Of a DNA stretch of 64,000 nucleotides, positions 37,880 through 47,115 are shown piece after piece; position 1 is the first letter of the stretch, and each line of letters begins with the position of its first letter. The DNA is from Leeuwenhoekiella polynyae (GTDB taxonomy: Bacteria > Bacteroidota > Bacteroidia > Flavobacteriales > Flavobacteriaceae): contig NZ_QOVK01000012.1 in assembly GCF_004104075.1 (NCBI RefSeq), positions 50,493 to 114,492 of the forward strand, given 5' to 3'. The translations under genes were made by a program, and so were the position numbers. The notes beneath the pieces were generated by a model. That model was not told the origin of the DNA. It saw only the letters and a list, made by a program, of their open reading frames with translations, and did no database searches.

Positions 37880-38761
37880 TTAATTTTCTAGTTTACTTTT
37901 AAACGGAAAAATGACCTGTTCGCTAAAATCCTGAGGAAAGTTCTCATCACCTTCAAAACCTATTTCTATATTCTTTCCGCTCTGCGGAATATAAGCCGTA
38001 CCGAAAAGATAATCCCAAATACTCAGGCTTAAACCAAAATTCATCCCGTATTTATGTTCAGGAGGTAGTTTCTTAGCATGATGCCAGATGTGCATACGCG
38101 GATTGTTAAACACGTAACCGAATGGGCCATAACTCCAATCAAGATTCGCGTGATTTAAATGCCCTACAAAAACGGTAAACATATGCACTATAAAAAATTG
38201 TTCAATCCCAAAACCGATCATCGCCAGTGGAATATATTGAATGCTTTTGTAAACCAGGGTTTCTACAAAATGAAACCGGAACTGCGCCGCAAAACCCATT
38301 TCTTTTACACTGTGATGTATTTGATGAAATTTCCACAGCCAGGGAACTCTGTGCAACATGCGGTGCACATTCCACTGTATAAAGTCGGCTATGATAAACA
38401 TAATGACTAGCTGTGCCCAAACGGGAAAACTCTGAATCTCTACAGCTACCAGATTGTTGATTCCAAAGAGTTCCAGAAAGTCATTAAAAAGTTCAACTCC
38501 CACATTAGAAAGTGCATTGTAGCCGATAAGGGAAAATAGAAAAAAATTGAAAAGTATATAAAAAGCGTCTAGCCAAAAGCCCTTTCTTATAACGGGTTGT
38601 TTCTTTCGCCACGGAATTAATATCTCTAACGCAAAGACCAATAAAGATAAACCTAAGAGCCAATAGAAGTAGTTGGTCCATCCCGGGTTTGTGATCTCAT
38701 CAATCAGATAATTAAAATATCCGGAAAATGAATCTTGAATAATCTTTAAATACTTTTCCAC
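37880..38761 (-). CDS. sterol desaturase / fatty acid hydroxylase family protein
   Basis: A 293-residue membrane di-iron enzyme with four to five helices. His clusters: HRMLHRVPWLWKFHQIHHS, HLNHAN and HIWHHAKKLPPEH. They form the di-iron ligands of this superfamily. Substrate (sterol-like lipid, carotenoid or fatty acid) cannot be told. The start is GTG at 38761; no ATG fits better. The sulfur operator lies between it and the MBL gene, so the latter has its own promoter. Confidence 0.88.
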   Translation of the reverse strand: MEKYLKIIQDSFSGYFNYLIDEITNPGWTNYFYWLLGLSLLVFALEILIPWRKKQPVIRKGFWLDAFYILFNFFLFSLIGYNALSNVGVELFNDFLELFGINNLVAVEIQSFPVWAQLVIMFIIADFIQWNVHRMLHRVPWLWKFHQIHHSVKEMGFAAQFRFHFVETLVYKSIQYIPLAMIGFGIEQFFIVHMFTVFVGHLNHANLDWSYGPFGYVFNNPRMHIWHHAKKLPPEHKYGMNFGLSLSIWDYLFGTAYIPQSGKNIEIGFEGDENFPQDFSEQVIFPFKSKLEN

Positions 38762-38881
38762 GTTGATTTGGTCGGTTTTCTATCTTTAAAATTACGAATT
38801 GTATACTTCGCTATGCTAATAAAGGCAACAGGTTAATTATCGCCAATAAATAATAGTATATAAGATCTTAATTCTTAAAAA

Positions 38882-38940
38882 CAAGCTAAATGTATATTTC
38901 TAAAAAGCTTTTGTACAATTTTATAAAAGAAGTTAGCTTG
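38882..38940 (+). promoter_or_regulatory. leader inverted repeat before the LpxR-like gene
   Basis: CAAGCTAA (38882-38889) pairs with TTAGCTTG (38933-38940), ending 5 bases before the ATG. If transcribed, it could hold the start region in a long-range stem. Confidence 0.35.
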
Positions 38941-38945
38941 CAAGA

Positions 38946-39899
38946 ATGAAAAAACAGGCTGTTTTAGTCTTCTTACTTTTAAGTTTTTGCTTTTTAAAAC
39001 TACAAGCGCAAGCCAAGCCTGTTTACCGTTATGAGGTTTTGGCAGGTCACGATAACGATTTTACCATTTTTGGGACACATACAGACTGGCATTACACTTA
39101 CGGAATACATCTTGGAATGGGGTGGAGGCCCAATTCTGAAAATTTTATTTCTAAACTTTTTCCTGAAAAGAAAGCTTTTAGTCATCATATAGGTGCACAT
39201 ATACAGGCGTATACGCCAGATTACGCGCGTACCTATCAGATTGTAAAAACCAGACAACCTTATGCCGGTTGGGGATATTTTGATTTTACAACCAACTATG
39301 GTTTTAAGCGTTCTTTTTTTCAGTTGAAAATTGACCTGGGAATTCTGGGACCGGCGGTACAGGCAGGAGAAATACAGAATTTTATTCATGAATATTTTTC
39401 AAAAGATATCTTTGTGGATCAATGGGAGCAGCAAATTCCGAATCAATTTGGGTTCAATTTAAGAGCCAATTATGCCCAGGATATTTTTACTGAAAACTTG
39501 CTGAATATTTATGGAATAACCCGTGTTTCAGCTGGTAATATTTTCACATTTATTGAACCGGGGGTTTATTTTAGGTTCGGAAAATTTGAAACCATCTCAA
39601 AATCTGTCGCGCGCCAGCAAAGTCTTTTAGGTAACGGAAATACAGAGATTTTTCTTGAGGCCGGTTTCAATATGAATTTTTCAGTATTTAATGCAATTAT
39701 TGAAAATGCGAACGCCTACGGTGAAAAAGTGGTTCCCCGAGATCTGGTAAATCACAGTATTCTCAACGGCCACGTGGGGTTATTTTTTGCAAAAAAGCGC
39801 TTCACAATGGGTCTAAAATGGAATTATACCGAAGGTGAAATAGAAGGCAATAAACCGCATCGGTTTGCAGTATTAGCCGGCACCTATAAATTCAATTGA
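38946..39899 (+). CDS. lipid A deacylase LpxR family protein
   Basis: A 317-residue outer-membrane protein with a signal peptide (cleavage after LQAQA). The mature N-terminus carries HDNDFTIFGTHTDWHYTYG, matching the conserved Asn/Asp/His active-site strand of LpxR (DUF2219). The rest alternates as a 12-strand barrel with a C-terminal aromatic region. Family role: removal of the 3'-acyloxyacyl group from lipid A, changing surface charge and immune recognition. Convergent with SulP with no gap between stop codons. Confidence 0.85.
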   Translation: MKKQAVLVFLLLSFCFLKLQAQAKPVYRYEVLAGHDNDFTIFGTHTDWHYTYGIHLGMGWRPNSENFISKLFPEKKAFSHHIGAHIQAYTPDYARTYQIVKTRQPYAGWGYFDFTTNYGFKRSFFQLKIDLGILGPAVQAGEIQNFIHEYFSKDIFVDQWEQQIPNQFGFNLRANYAQDIFTENLLNIYGITRVSAGNIFTFIEPGVYFRFGKFETISKSVARQQSLLGNGNTEIFLEAGFNMNFSVFNAIIENANAYGEKVVPRDLVNHSILNGHVGLFFAKKRFTMGLKWNYTEGEIEGNKPHRFAVLAGTYKFN

Positions 39900-41615
39900 T
39901 TAATATTTTTGGCGAGAAACCCGGTCTTCAATTTCTGTTCTGGGGTGCACACCATCTACATATTCTACAGCTTCAACTACCCGAACAAATAAATTCTCTT
40001 GCCCCAGAAGGTCTACAACACCGGTTTTAAATAGTATATCACGCGTAGGACCTGTTGCCGCAGCAATCATCAAGGTTAATTCGCGTTGGCGTAATTCAAG
40101 AATGAGAAATTTTAAGATATAAATAGCGCTGCTGTCTATATAATTTATGGCTTCTGCATTGATGATTATTGTTTTGAGATCATAGCCTTTTGCCTTGATG
40201 TGACGTTTAAGTTGTTTGTAGAAATAATCTTTATTCCCAAAGAATAATTGTGCGTCAAAACGAACCACGAGGATGTCTTTTCTATCTATGATATCTGTTG
40301 CAAAACGGTTGATGTTTTTAAAATAAGTAGTTCCTTTAATTTGACCCAAAACAGCCATATGCGGTTTTGAAGTTCGGTAAACCATCAACAGTAACGAGAA
40401 TAAAACACCCAGAATAATTCCTTCCTGAATACCCACAAACAGCGTGATAAAAAACGTAGCCATCAGTAAAAGGAACTCGTCTTTCTGATTTTTATAAAGT
40501 TCTTTAGGATATTTTAAATCAATCAAGCTTCGTATCGCAAGCATAATGATTGACGCCAAAATCGCATTAGGTAAATAGTAAAATACCGGTGTTAAAAAAA
40601 GCAGGGTCAATGCAACTAAAGTAGCGCTAATAAAAGCCGCAATACCCGTTTTTGCACCGGCCTGAAAGTTAACCGCCGTACGGCTAAAACCTGCTGTTGT
40701 AGGATAGCATTGAAAAAAAGAACCTAGAATATTTCCGGTTCCCAGCGCGATGAGTTCTTGATTGGCATTAATGTTATTAGACTTCAATTTTTCTTCTAAA
40801 GCTTTCCCTATTGAAACAACTTCCATAAAAGCAATTAAAGACATTGCGAGAGCAAGCGTAAATAGTTCGCCAAGACTCGTCCACGGAATATCTGGTATTT
40901 TAAAACCGGGAAGCCCTTCTGGTATTTTCCCGACTAATTTTAATCCGTAGTTTGTAATTGGTGTAAAATAAGCTAGCGCGATACCCAAGATAACTACGAC
41001 TATCGCTGCTGGTATCTGACTATGAATGCGTTTTACGAGCAACATAATTCCTATGCCACTTAAGCCTACAAGCAAGGCCATAGGATTAATCGCATCGAGT
41101 TGATTAAATGTTTGTTGAAAGATCTGTAAAGTTTTGTTACTGGTCACGGTGATTCCCAGTAAATGCTTCAGCTGACTGATTCCTATAATTAAGGCCGCGG
41201 CAGAAGTAAAGCCACTAATCACAGGTTTTGATAAAAAATTAACCAAAAATCCCATCTTTAAAAACCCCAGCAAAACTTGTATAACCCCAATGAATAAGGC
41301 TAAAAATATAGCCATCGAGATGTACTCGTTTATTCCTGTTAGTGCAAGTGCTCCCAGGCCACTTGCGATCAATAAAGAATCCATTGCAACGGGGCCAATT
41401 GCCAGTTGGCGCGAGGTTCCCATTATCGCATAAATCACTTGCGGAATAAGCGCAGCATACAGCCCAAAAACCGGTGGTAAACCAGCAATCATTGCATATG
41501 CCATTCCCTGTGGGATCAACATAACCCCAACGGTTATTCCGGCAGAAATATCACCTGATAAATAACTTTTTTTATAGTTAGGCAACCAACTTAAAATGGG
41601 GAAATACCGTTTCAA
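39900..41615 (-). CDS. SulP family inorganic anion transporter
   Basis: A 571-residue transporter with 12-14 helices (GITVGVMLIPQGMAYAMIAGLPPV is a hallmark in the first core helices) and a C-terminal STAS domain (~440-545). Family cargo: sulfate, bicarbonate or other anions; the shared operator favours sulfate or sulfite. The longest frame begins at TTG 41636, but that codon lies inside the predicted -7 box (41634-41641). TTG at 41615 gives the common N-terminus MKRYFPILSWLPNYKKS and a ~12-base leader, so it was chosen. Confidence 0.9.
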   Translation of the reverse strand: MKRYFPILSWLPNYKKSYLSGDISAGITVGVMLIPQGMAYAMIAGLPPVFGLYAALIPQVIYAIMGTSRQLAIGPVAMDSLLIASGLGALALTGINEYISMAIFLALFIGVIQVLLGFLKMGFLVNFLSKPVISGFTSAAALIIGISQLKHLLGITVTSNKTLQIFQQTFNQLDAINPMALLVGLSGIGIMLLVKRIHSQIPAAIVVVILGIALAYFTPITNYGLKLVGKIPEGLPGFKIPDIPWTSLGELFTLALAMSLIAFMEVVSIGKALEEKLKSNNINANQELIALGTGNILGSFFQCYPTTAGFSRTAVNFQAGAKTGIAAFISATLVALTLLFLTPVFYYLPNAILASIIMLAIRSLIDLKYPKELYKNQKDEFLLLMATFFITLFVGIQEGIILGVLFSLLLMVYRTSKPHMAVLGQIKGTTYFKNINRFATDIIDRKDILVVRFDAQLFFGNKDYFYKQLKRHIKAKGYDLKTIIINAEAINYIDSSAIYILKFLILELRQRELTLMIAAATGPTRDILFKTGVVDLLGQENLFVRVVEAVEYVDGVHPRTEIEDRVSRQKY

Positions 41616-41633
41616 TAGCTTTTGTTTTGCGGT

Positions 41634-41679
41634 CAAATATACAGTCTTGATTCAAACTCAAAAGTAACTCAGGTTACTT
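41634..41679 (-). promoter_or_regulatory. sulfur-regulon promoter 3 (SulP gene)
   Basis: On the minus strand AAGTAAC-CTGA-GTTACTT (41679-41662; core 41677-41664) lies 22 bases before the perfect -7 box TATATTTG (41641-41634). Same geometry as the sites at 31952 and 37849. Confidence 0.75.
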
Positions 41680-41859
41680 AGGACTGATTTTAAAAATACA
41701 ATAATTATCAAGCCGCTCATTTTAAAAACCTATGTGAATTTCTATTTTATGTATCATAAAGGCATTACAAACTCCACTCAAAGTCTGTGAACTCTTGGAG
41801 CCTAAAATTGTATATTTACGGCTTTAGCGGAAATTGGCTCCGCATTGTTTACACTACAT

Positions 41860-43173
41860 ATGATTACTGCTTTTAAAGAACACTTAGAAACCCATTTTTT
41901 TCAGCTTAAAAACAAGCGAGTCTTGTTAGCGGTAAGCGGAGGTATAGACAGTGTTGTTTTAGCGCATCTTTTCAGTAAAAGTGACTGGGATTTTGAGATT
42001 GCACATTGTAATTTTTCGCTACGCGGAAAAGAAAGCGATGCAGATGCTGTTTTTGTAGAACAATTAGCTGCAAACTTAAACGTGAGATTTCATATTCAAA
42101 AATTTGATACTGAAGCCTTCGCTAAAGCCGAAAAAGTTTCAACTCAAATGGCAGCTCGTGAATTGCGCTATACTTGGTTTGAAGAAGTTTGTAAAGAAAG
42201 CCAATTGAATTACGTAGTTACAGCCCATCACGCTAAAGATGATCTGGAGACTTTTTTAATTAATCTTAGCAGAGGTAGTGGTATAGAGGGGCTCACCGGT
42301 ATGGATGCTCAAGGTGATTTTGTTGTAAGGCCTTTATTGCCTTTTAGCCGAGAGGAAATCGCCAAATACGCACAGGATCACAACATCAAATGGCGGGAAG
42401 ACAGCAGTAATAATTCTGATAAATATCTACGGAATCATTTGAGACATCACGCGATCCCGGCATTAGAGGAGGCTGCACCACAGTTCCTAAGCCAGTTTAA
42501 AAAAAGTATGCAGCATTTGCAAGAATCGGCCAATCTTCTTGAAGATTATACTGCATTGTTATTCTCAAAGATCGTAACTCAATCTTTTAAAGGTTATGAT
42601 CTCCATATTACGCAGCTTAAAGCAACTCCTAATACTAAAGCGGTATTATACCAACTTTTAAAGAATTTTGATTTTACAGCCTGGGACGATATTTATGAGT
42701 TATTAGATTCCCAACCCGGAAAGTACGTAGCTTCAAAAAACTACCGACTGATTAAAGATCGGGATGTGTTGATCTTAACCAAAAATACAGAACGAGAAAA
42801 TTCAGTATATAAATTTGAAAGTGCACAACACGAATTGCAGTTACCCGATTTAAAGCTAAAAAAAGAAAGCGTACCCGATTTTAAACGACCAAATAGTAGT
42901 GAAGCTTATTTTGATCTCAATCTTTTAGAGTTTCCATTACTGATACGCAAGTGGGAGGAAGGTGATACTTTTTATCCATTTGGTATGAAGGGTAAAAAGA
43001 AACTGAGTAAGTTGTTTAAAGATTTAAAATATTCAACAATTCAAAAAGAAGCTGTTTGGCTTTTATGTTCTCAAGAAGATATTATCTGGGTAATAGGTGA
43101 ACGCACCGATGACCGTTATAAAATAAATTCAACAACCTCTAATCTTGTAAAATTTACAGCAGAATATGATTAA
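41860..43173 (+). CDS. tilS: tRNA(Ile)-lysidine synthetase
   Basis: A 437-residue ATP-dependent enzyme that lysidinylates C34 of tRNA-Ile(CAU). The PP-loop SGGIDS is near residue 25. AHCNFSLRGKESDADA, TAHHAKDDLETFL and LRNHLRHHAIPALEE follow, then a C-terminal domain (WEEGDTFYPFGMKGKKKLSKLFKD). The frame can be extended five codons to a TTG at 41845; the ATG at 41860 is preferred. It overlaps the DsbD-like gene by 8 bases, which suggests coupling. Confidence 0.95.
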   Translation: MITAFKEHLETHFFQLKNKRVLLAVSGGIDSVVLAHLFSKSDWDFEIAHCNFSLRGKESDADAVFVEQLAANLNVRFHIQKFDTEAFAKAEKVSTQMAARELRYTWFEEVCKESQLNYVVTAHHAKDDLETFLINLSRGSGIEGLTGMDAQGDFVVRPLLPFSREEIAKYAQDHNIKWREDSSNNSDKYLRNHLRHHAIPALEEAAPQFLSQFKKSMQHLQESANLLEDYTALLFSKIVTQSFKGYDLHITQLKATPNTKAVLYQLLKNFDFTAWDDIYELLDSQPGKYVASKNYRLIKDRDVLILTKNTERENSVYKFESAQHELQLPDLKLKKESVPDFKRPNSSEAYFDLNLLEFPLLIRKWEEGDTFYPFGMKGKKKLSKLFKDLKYSTIQKEAVWLLCSQEDIIWVIGERTDDRYKINSTTSNLVKFTAEYD

Positions 43174-45178
43174 ATACCTATTACTATTAAGTGTTTTACT
43201 TTGTAATTTAATGAGCAATGCTCAAGGGTTTGGAGGCCCTAACAGTTCTATTGATCCTGTGCTGTGGAGCGCTCAAGTAGAAGCTGGTGAAGCTGATAGC
43301 TATACACTCGTTTTAAAAGGACAAATAGATCCAGAATGGCATGTGTATTCCCAGTTTACAGATCCTGATGGTTCGTTGCCTTTAGAGCTAGAATATTTAA
43401 AAGCAGGTGAGGCTTACACATTAGAAGGTCCTACTGTAGAAAGTGAGACAGAGACTGTTTACAGCGATATCTTTGAGGTTGATGAAACTTTTTTCAGTAA
43501 TGCTATGAGTCTGACTCAAAAGATTAAAGTGTCTGACAAAAGCGTAAATTTTGTTAAACTGATACTTAAATATCAGGTTTGTAAAGAGGTTTGTATCAAT
43601 GAAGAACGCTATGTGATTTTTGATCTAAATAAGGGAGATGGAAAAATTTTAACCGATTTTAATACGTTTCAATCTTATGGAGAAATTCAGGAAAAGGTTG
43701 AAGAAAAAGTAGCAGAGATCAAACCGGCTGCAGAAGTAGTAAAAGAAGAAGAAAAGCAAGACCTGTGGACAATCTTCTTTCTCGCGTTTGCATCTGGGTT
43801 TTTAGCTTTATTGACACCATGCGTGTTTCCTATGATCCCTATGACGGTTAGCTTTTTTACAAAACAAAGTAAAAACCTTGCTGTAGGACGCAGAAATGCC
43901 ATTTTATATGGAATTTTTATTGTTGTAATTTATGTCCTTTTAGGAACCCTTGTAACTGGTGTTTTTGGCGCAGATGCCCTAAATGCTTTGTCTACAAATG
44001 TTTGGTTCAATATCATTTTCTTTATTCTACTTGTGGTATTTGCCATTTCATTTTTTGGGGCTTTTGAAATTATGTTACCCAACTCCTGGGCAAATGCAGT
44101 AGATCGCAAGGCAGATCGTGGAGGTATTATTGGGATTTTCTTTATGGCGCTGGCACTTGCAATTGTTTCTTTTAGTTGTACAGGACCCATTGTAGGAACA
44201 CTTCTAGTACAAGCAGCTGCAGAAGGTGGTCTGGCTCCAATTTTAGGAATGCTGGGCTTTTCATTGGCAATCGCTATCCCGTTTGCATTATTTGCGTTGT
44301 TTCCCGGTTTGATGAATTCGTTACCCAAATCCGGAGGCTGGTTGAACTCGGTTAAAGTGGTTTTAGGATTCTTAGAACTTGCACTGGCTTTTAAATTTTT
44401 ATCTAACGCAGACCTTGTTTTGCAAGCTCATTTCTTAGAACGCGAAGTCTTTTTAGCAATCTGGATCGCTATTTTTGGAGCTTTAGCATTATACCTATTC
44501 GGTAAAATAAGAACTTCACACGATACACCTGTAGATCGTATTTCTTCGGGGAGAATGGTTTTTGGAGTTTTTGTTTTGGCATTCACAATTTATTTAATTC
44601 CCGGACTTTGGGGAGCGCCACTTAAATTGATTAGTGGTTTTCCTCCACCTATGAATTACAGTGAGTCGCCTTTTGGTGTAGGATATATGAAAGGTGGTTC
44701 TGCAGGTACTGCTTCAGAATTACCGGAGGAAGCAGAATACGGTCCGTATCAATTGATAACTTTTACAAATTATGATGCCGGTATGGCTTTCGCAAAAGCC
44801 GAAAATAAACCCGTGCTTTTGGATTTTACGGGTAAAGCATGTGTTAATTGTCGTAAGATGGAAGAACGCGTTTGGGGTGAACCGCAGATTTTAGGTAAAC
44901 TTCAAAACGATGTTGTGCTTATTTCACTTTATGTAGATTTGAAAGAAGCGTTGCCAGAAGCTGAGCAATACGTAAGCGAAACTACCGGAAAACGTGTACA
45001 AACAATAGGGAATAAATGGAGCGATTTTCAGATTAAAAACTATAAAATCAATGCTCAACCGTATTATGTATTACTGGATGCAGATGAGAACGAACTTAAT
45101 CAGCCTGTAGGATATACACCAGATGTAGATGAATTTGAAGCCTGGTTAACAGAAGGTATAAGCAACTTTAAAAATTAG
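43166..45178 (+). CDS. protein-disulfide reductase DsbD-like
   Basis: A 670-residue inner-membrane reductant shuttle. Signal peptide (cleavage after MSNAQ), an N-terminal alpha domain with Cys pair (YQVCKEVCINEE), eight-helix core with Cys219 (LTPCVFPMIP) and Cys338 (FSCTGPIVG), and a C-terminal thioredoxin domain with Cys559/562 (GKACVNCRKME). All three redox pairs are intact. It delivers electrons from cytosolic thioredoxin to periplasmic partners such as the TlpA protein. Overlaps tilS by 8 bases. Confidence 0.92.
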   Translation: MIKYLLLLSVLLCNLMSNAQGFGGPNSSIDPVLWSAQVEAGEADSYTLVLKGQIDPEWHVYSQFTDPDGSLPLELEYLKAGEAYTLEGPTVESETETVYSDIFEVDETFFSNAMSLTQKIKVSDKSVNFVKLILKYQVCKEVCINEERYVIFDLNKGDGKILTDFNTFQSYGEIQEKVEEKVAEIKPAAEVVKEEEKQDLWTIFFLAFASGFLALLTPCVFPMIPMTVSFFTKQSKNLAVGRRNAILYGIFIVVIYVLLGTLVTGVFGADALNALSTNVWFNIIFFILLVVFAISFFGAFEIMLPNSWANAVDRKADRGGIIGIFFMALALAIVSFSCTGPIVGTLLVQAAAEGGLAPILGMLGFSLAIAIPFALFALFPGLMNSLPKSGGWLNSVKVVLGFLELALAFKFLSNADLVLQAHFLEREVFLAIWIAIFGALALYLFGKIRTSHDTPVDRISSGRMVFGVFVLAFTIYLIPGLWGAPLKLISGFPPPMNYSESPFGVGYMKGGSAGTASELPEEAEYGPYQLITFTNYDAGMAFAKAENKPVLLDFTGKACVNCRKMEERVWGEPQILGKLQNDVVLISLYVDLKEALPEAEQYVSETTGKRVQTIGNKWSDFQIKNYKINAQPYYVLLDADENELNQPVGYTPDVDEFEAWLTEGISNFKN

Positions 45179-45261
45179 TTACGTTGATGCAACGCTGCAA
45201 GAACTAGAAATGAAATCAATTTTAAATTCGATAACCGAATATTAATTTAATAACCCTCTAA

Positions 45262-47106
45262 ATGAAAAACCTTAAAAGATGCATTGTCCTAATGCTATTA
45301 TTTGTTGTTTGTTCTATACAGGCGCAGACTGAAGACTATGTAAGAGCACATTACGACAAGAAAGAAGTAATGATAGAAATGCGTGATGGTGTCTCTTTGC
45401 ATACCACTATTTATTCTCCAAAAGATAAAACTCAGGAGTATCCTATTTTAATGATGCGTACGCCATACAGTTGTGCACCTTATGGAGAAGATAATTTTAA
45501 GGGTAGAATAGGACCTAACCAGTTTATGGTTGAAGAGGGAAATATTTTTGTACAGCAGGATGTGCGGGGTCGCTGGAATAGCGAGGGCGTTTATGATAAT
45601 ATGCGCGCTTATATTCCTAATAAAAAAGGAAAACAAGTTGACGAGGCTAGCGACACCTATGACACGATTGACTGGTTGGTTAAAAACATAGCTAATAATA
45701 ACGGAAATGTAGGAACCTGGGGAATCTCATATCCTGGTTTTTATGCAACCTATTCCTTATTAAGCGAGCATCCGGCATTAAAGGCAGTTTCTCCACAAGC
45801 GTGTATTTCAGATTTCTTTTTTGATGATTTCCATCATAATGGCGCATTTTTAGAAAGCTACTGGAGAGCCATTTCTCTTTTTGGTTATATGAAAGACAAG
45901 CCGGTGACCAAGCCGTGGTATGCATTTCCTGATTTGCCTAGTGAAGATCAATATCAGTTTTTTTTAGATGAAGGTCCGTTGACTAATCTTGATGCGTATT
46001 ATAAAGAAGATAACGTGTTCTGGCAGCAAATAAAAGATCATCCCAATTATGATGAATTTTGGAGAAGCCGTGGTATTATTCAGCATTTAAAAGATATCAA
46101 ACCAGCAGTGATGGTTGTAGGTGGCTTATTTGATGCAGAAGATTTATACGGTCCCTTCAATACTTACAGAAAGATAGAAGAGACCAGCGACAACTATAAT
46201 ATTTTAGTTTATGGACCTTGGAGTCATGGTGATTGGGCGCGTTCTAGTGAGCGTCAAGCGATAGGAAATGTATATTTTGGAGACCATCTTTCTAGAGATT
46301 TTCAAAAGGATTATGAGACTAAGTTTTTTAATCATTTTCTAAAAAATAATGGTAAGGGTGACATTGATTTCCCAGAAGCGTCAATGTATGACAGTGGCTC
46401 TCGAGAATGGGATAGCTATGCACAATGGCCACCAAAAGCTGCGGAAACTAAAACTTTTTATTTAGTCGAAAACCAAATGCTTACCGAAACAGCTTCGGCT
46501 GATTATGCAACTACATTTGTAAGTGATCCCTCTAAACCGGTTCCGTATTCAGAAGATATAAAAATGGTGTTTACACCTAGAAAATATATGACCGATGATC
46601 AGCGTTTTGCTGCCAGAAGACCAGACGTTTTAGTTTATGAAACCGAAGCTTTAAATGAAGATATGACTCTAAGCGGAGAAATACTGGCAAAACTGCAAGT
46701 GGCTACAACAGGCACTGCTGCAGACTGGGTCGTAAAAGTGATCGATGTATATCCTCCTGATGCTGAAGATTATCCAGAAACTCAAAAGTATCTTAAAATG
46801 GGGAATTACCATATGATGGTGCGTAGTGAAGTAATGCGTGGTCGTTTTAGAGAAAGTTTCAGTGAACCTAAAGCCTTTGAGGCTAACAAGAAAACCGAAG
46901 TTGATCTAACCCTTCAAGGTGTGAATCACACGTTTTTAAAAGGACATAAACTTCAGATACAGATTCAAAGCACGTGGTTTCCATTGATAGATCGTAATCC
47001 GCAGACTTTTGTTCCTAATATCTATAAAGCAAAAGCAGAAGATTTTACAAAACAAACACATACGGTTTTTGGAGATTCAGAAATTCAGTTTAGCGTTTTA
47101 AAATAG
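45262..47106 (+). CDS. CocE/NonD family hydrolase (X-Pro dipeptidyl-peptidase-like)
   Basis: A 614-residue exported serine hydrolase. Signal peptide (cleavage after SIQAQ). An S15-type alpha/beta-hydrolase core: nucleophile in GISYPG (~Ser153), Asp in GGLFDAED and His in GPWSHGDW. C-terminal jelly-roll (HKLQIQIQSTWFPLIDRNPQ) typical of CocE/NonD. Activity may be X-Pro dipeptidyl peptidase or ester hydrolase; not resolved. It lies next to the DUF885 gene (9 bases), so both may work on peptides in the periplasm. Confidence 0.9.
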   Translation: MKNLKRCIVLMLLFVVCSIQAQTEDYVRAHYDKKEVMIEMRDGVSLHTTIYSPKDKTQEYPILMMRTPYSCAPYGEDNFKGRIGPNQFMVEEGNIFVQQDVRGRWNSEGVYDNMRAYIPNKKGKQVDEASDTYDTIDWLVKNIANNNGNVGTWGISYPGFYATYSLLSEHPALKAVSPQACISDFFFDDFHHNGAFLESYWRAISLFGYMKDKPVTKPWYAFPDLPSEDQYQFFLDEGPLTNLDAYYKEDNVFWQQIKDHPNYDEFWRSRGIIQHLKDIKPAVMVVGGLFDAEDLYGPFNTYRKIEETSDNYNILVYGPWSHGDWARSSERQAIGNVYFGDHLSRDFQKDYETKFFNHFLKNNGKGDIDFPEASMYDSGSREWDSYAQWPPKAAETKTFYLVENQMLTETASADYATTFVSDPSKPVPYSEDIKMVFTPRKYMTDDQRFAARRPDVLVYETEALNEDMTLSGEILAKLQVATTGTAADWVVKVIDVYPPDAEDYPETQKYLKMGNYHMMVRSEVMRGRFRESFSEPKAFEANKKTEVDLTLQGVNHTFLKGHKLQIQIQSTWFPLIDRNPQTFVPNIYKAKAEDFTKQTHTVFGDSEIQFSVLK

Positions 47107-47115
47107 AATGATTTT

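Noticed and set aside
41845..41859. TTG-started extensions of tilS (and of udk, slyD-like gene, first amylase)
   Set aside because: In each case an ATG a few codons inside gives the family N-terminus.
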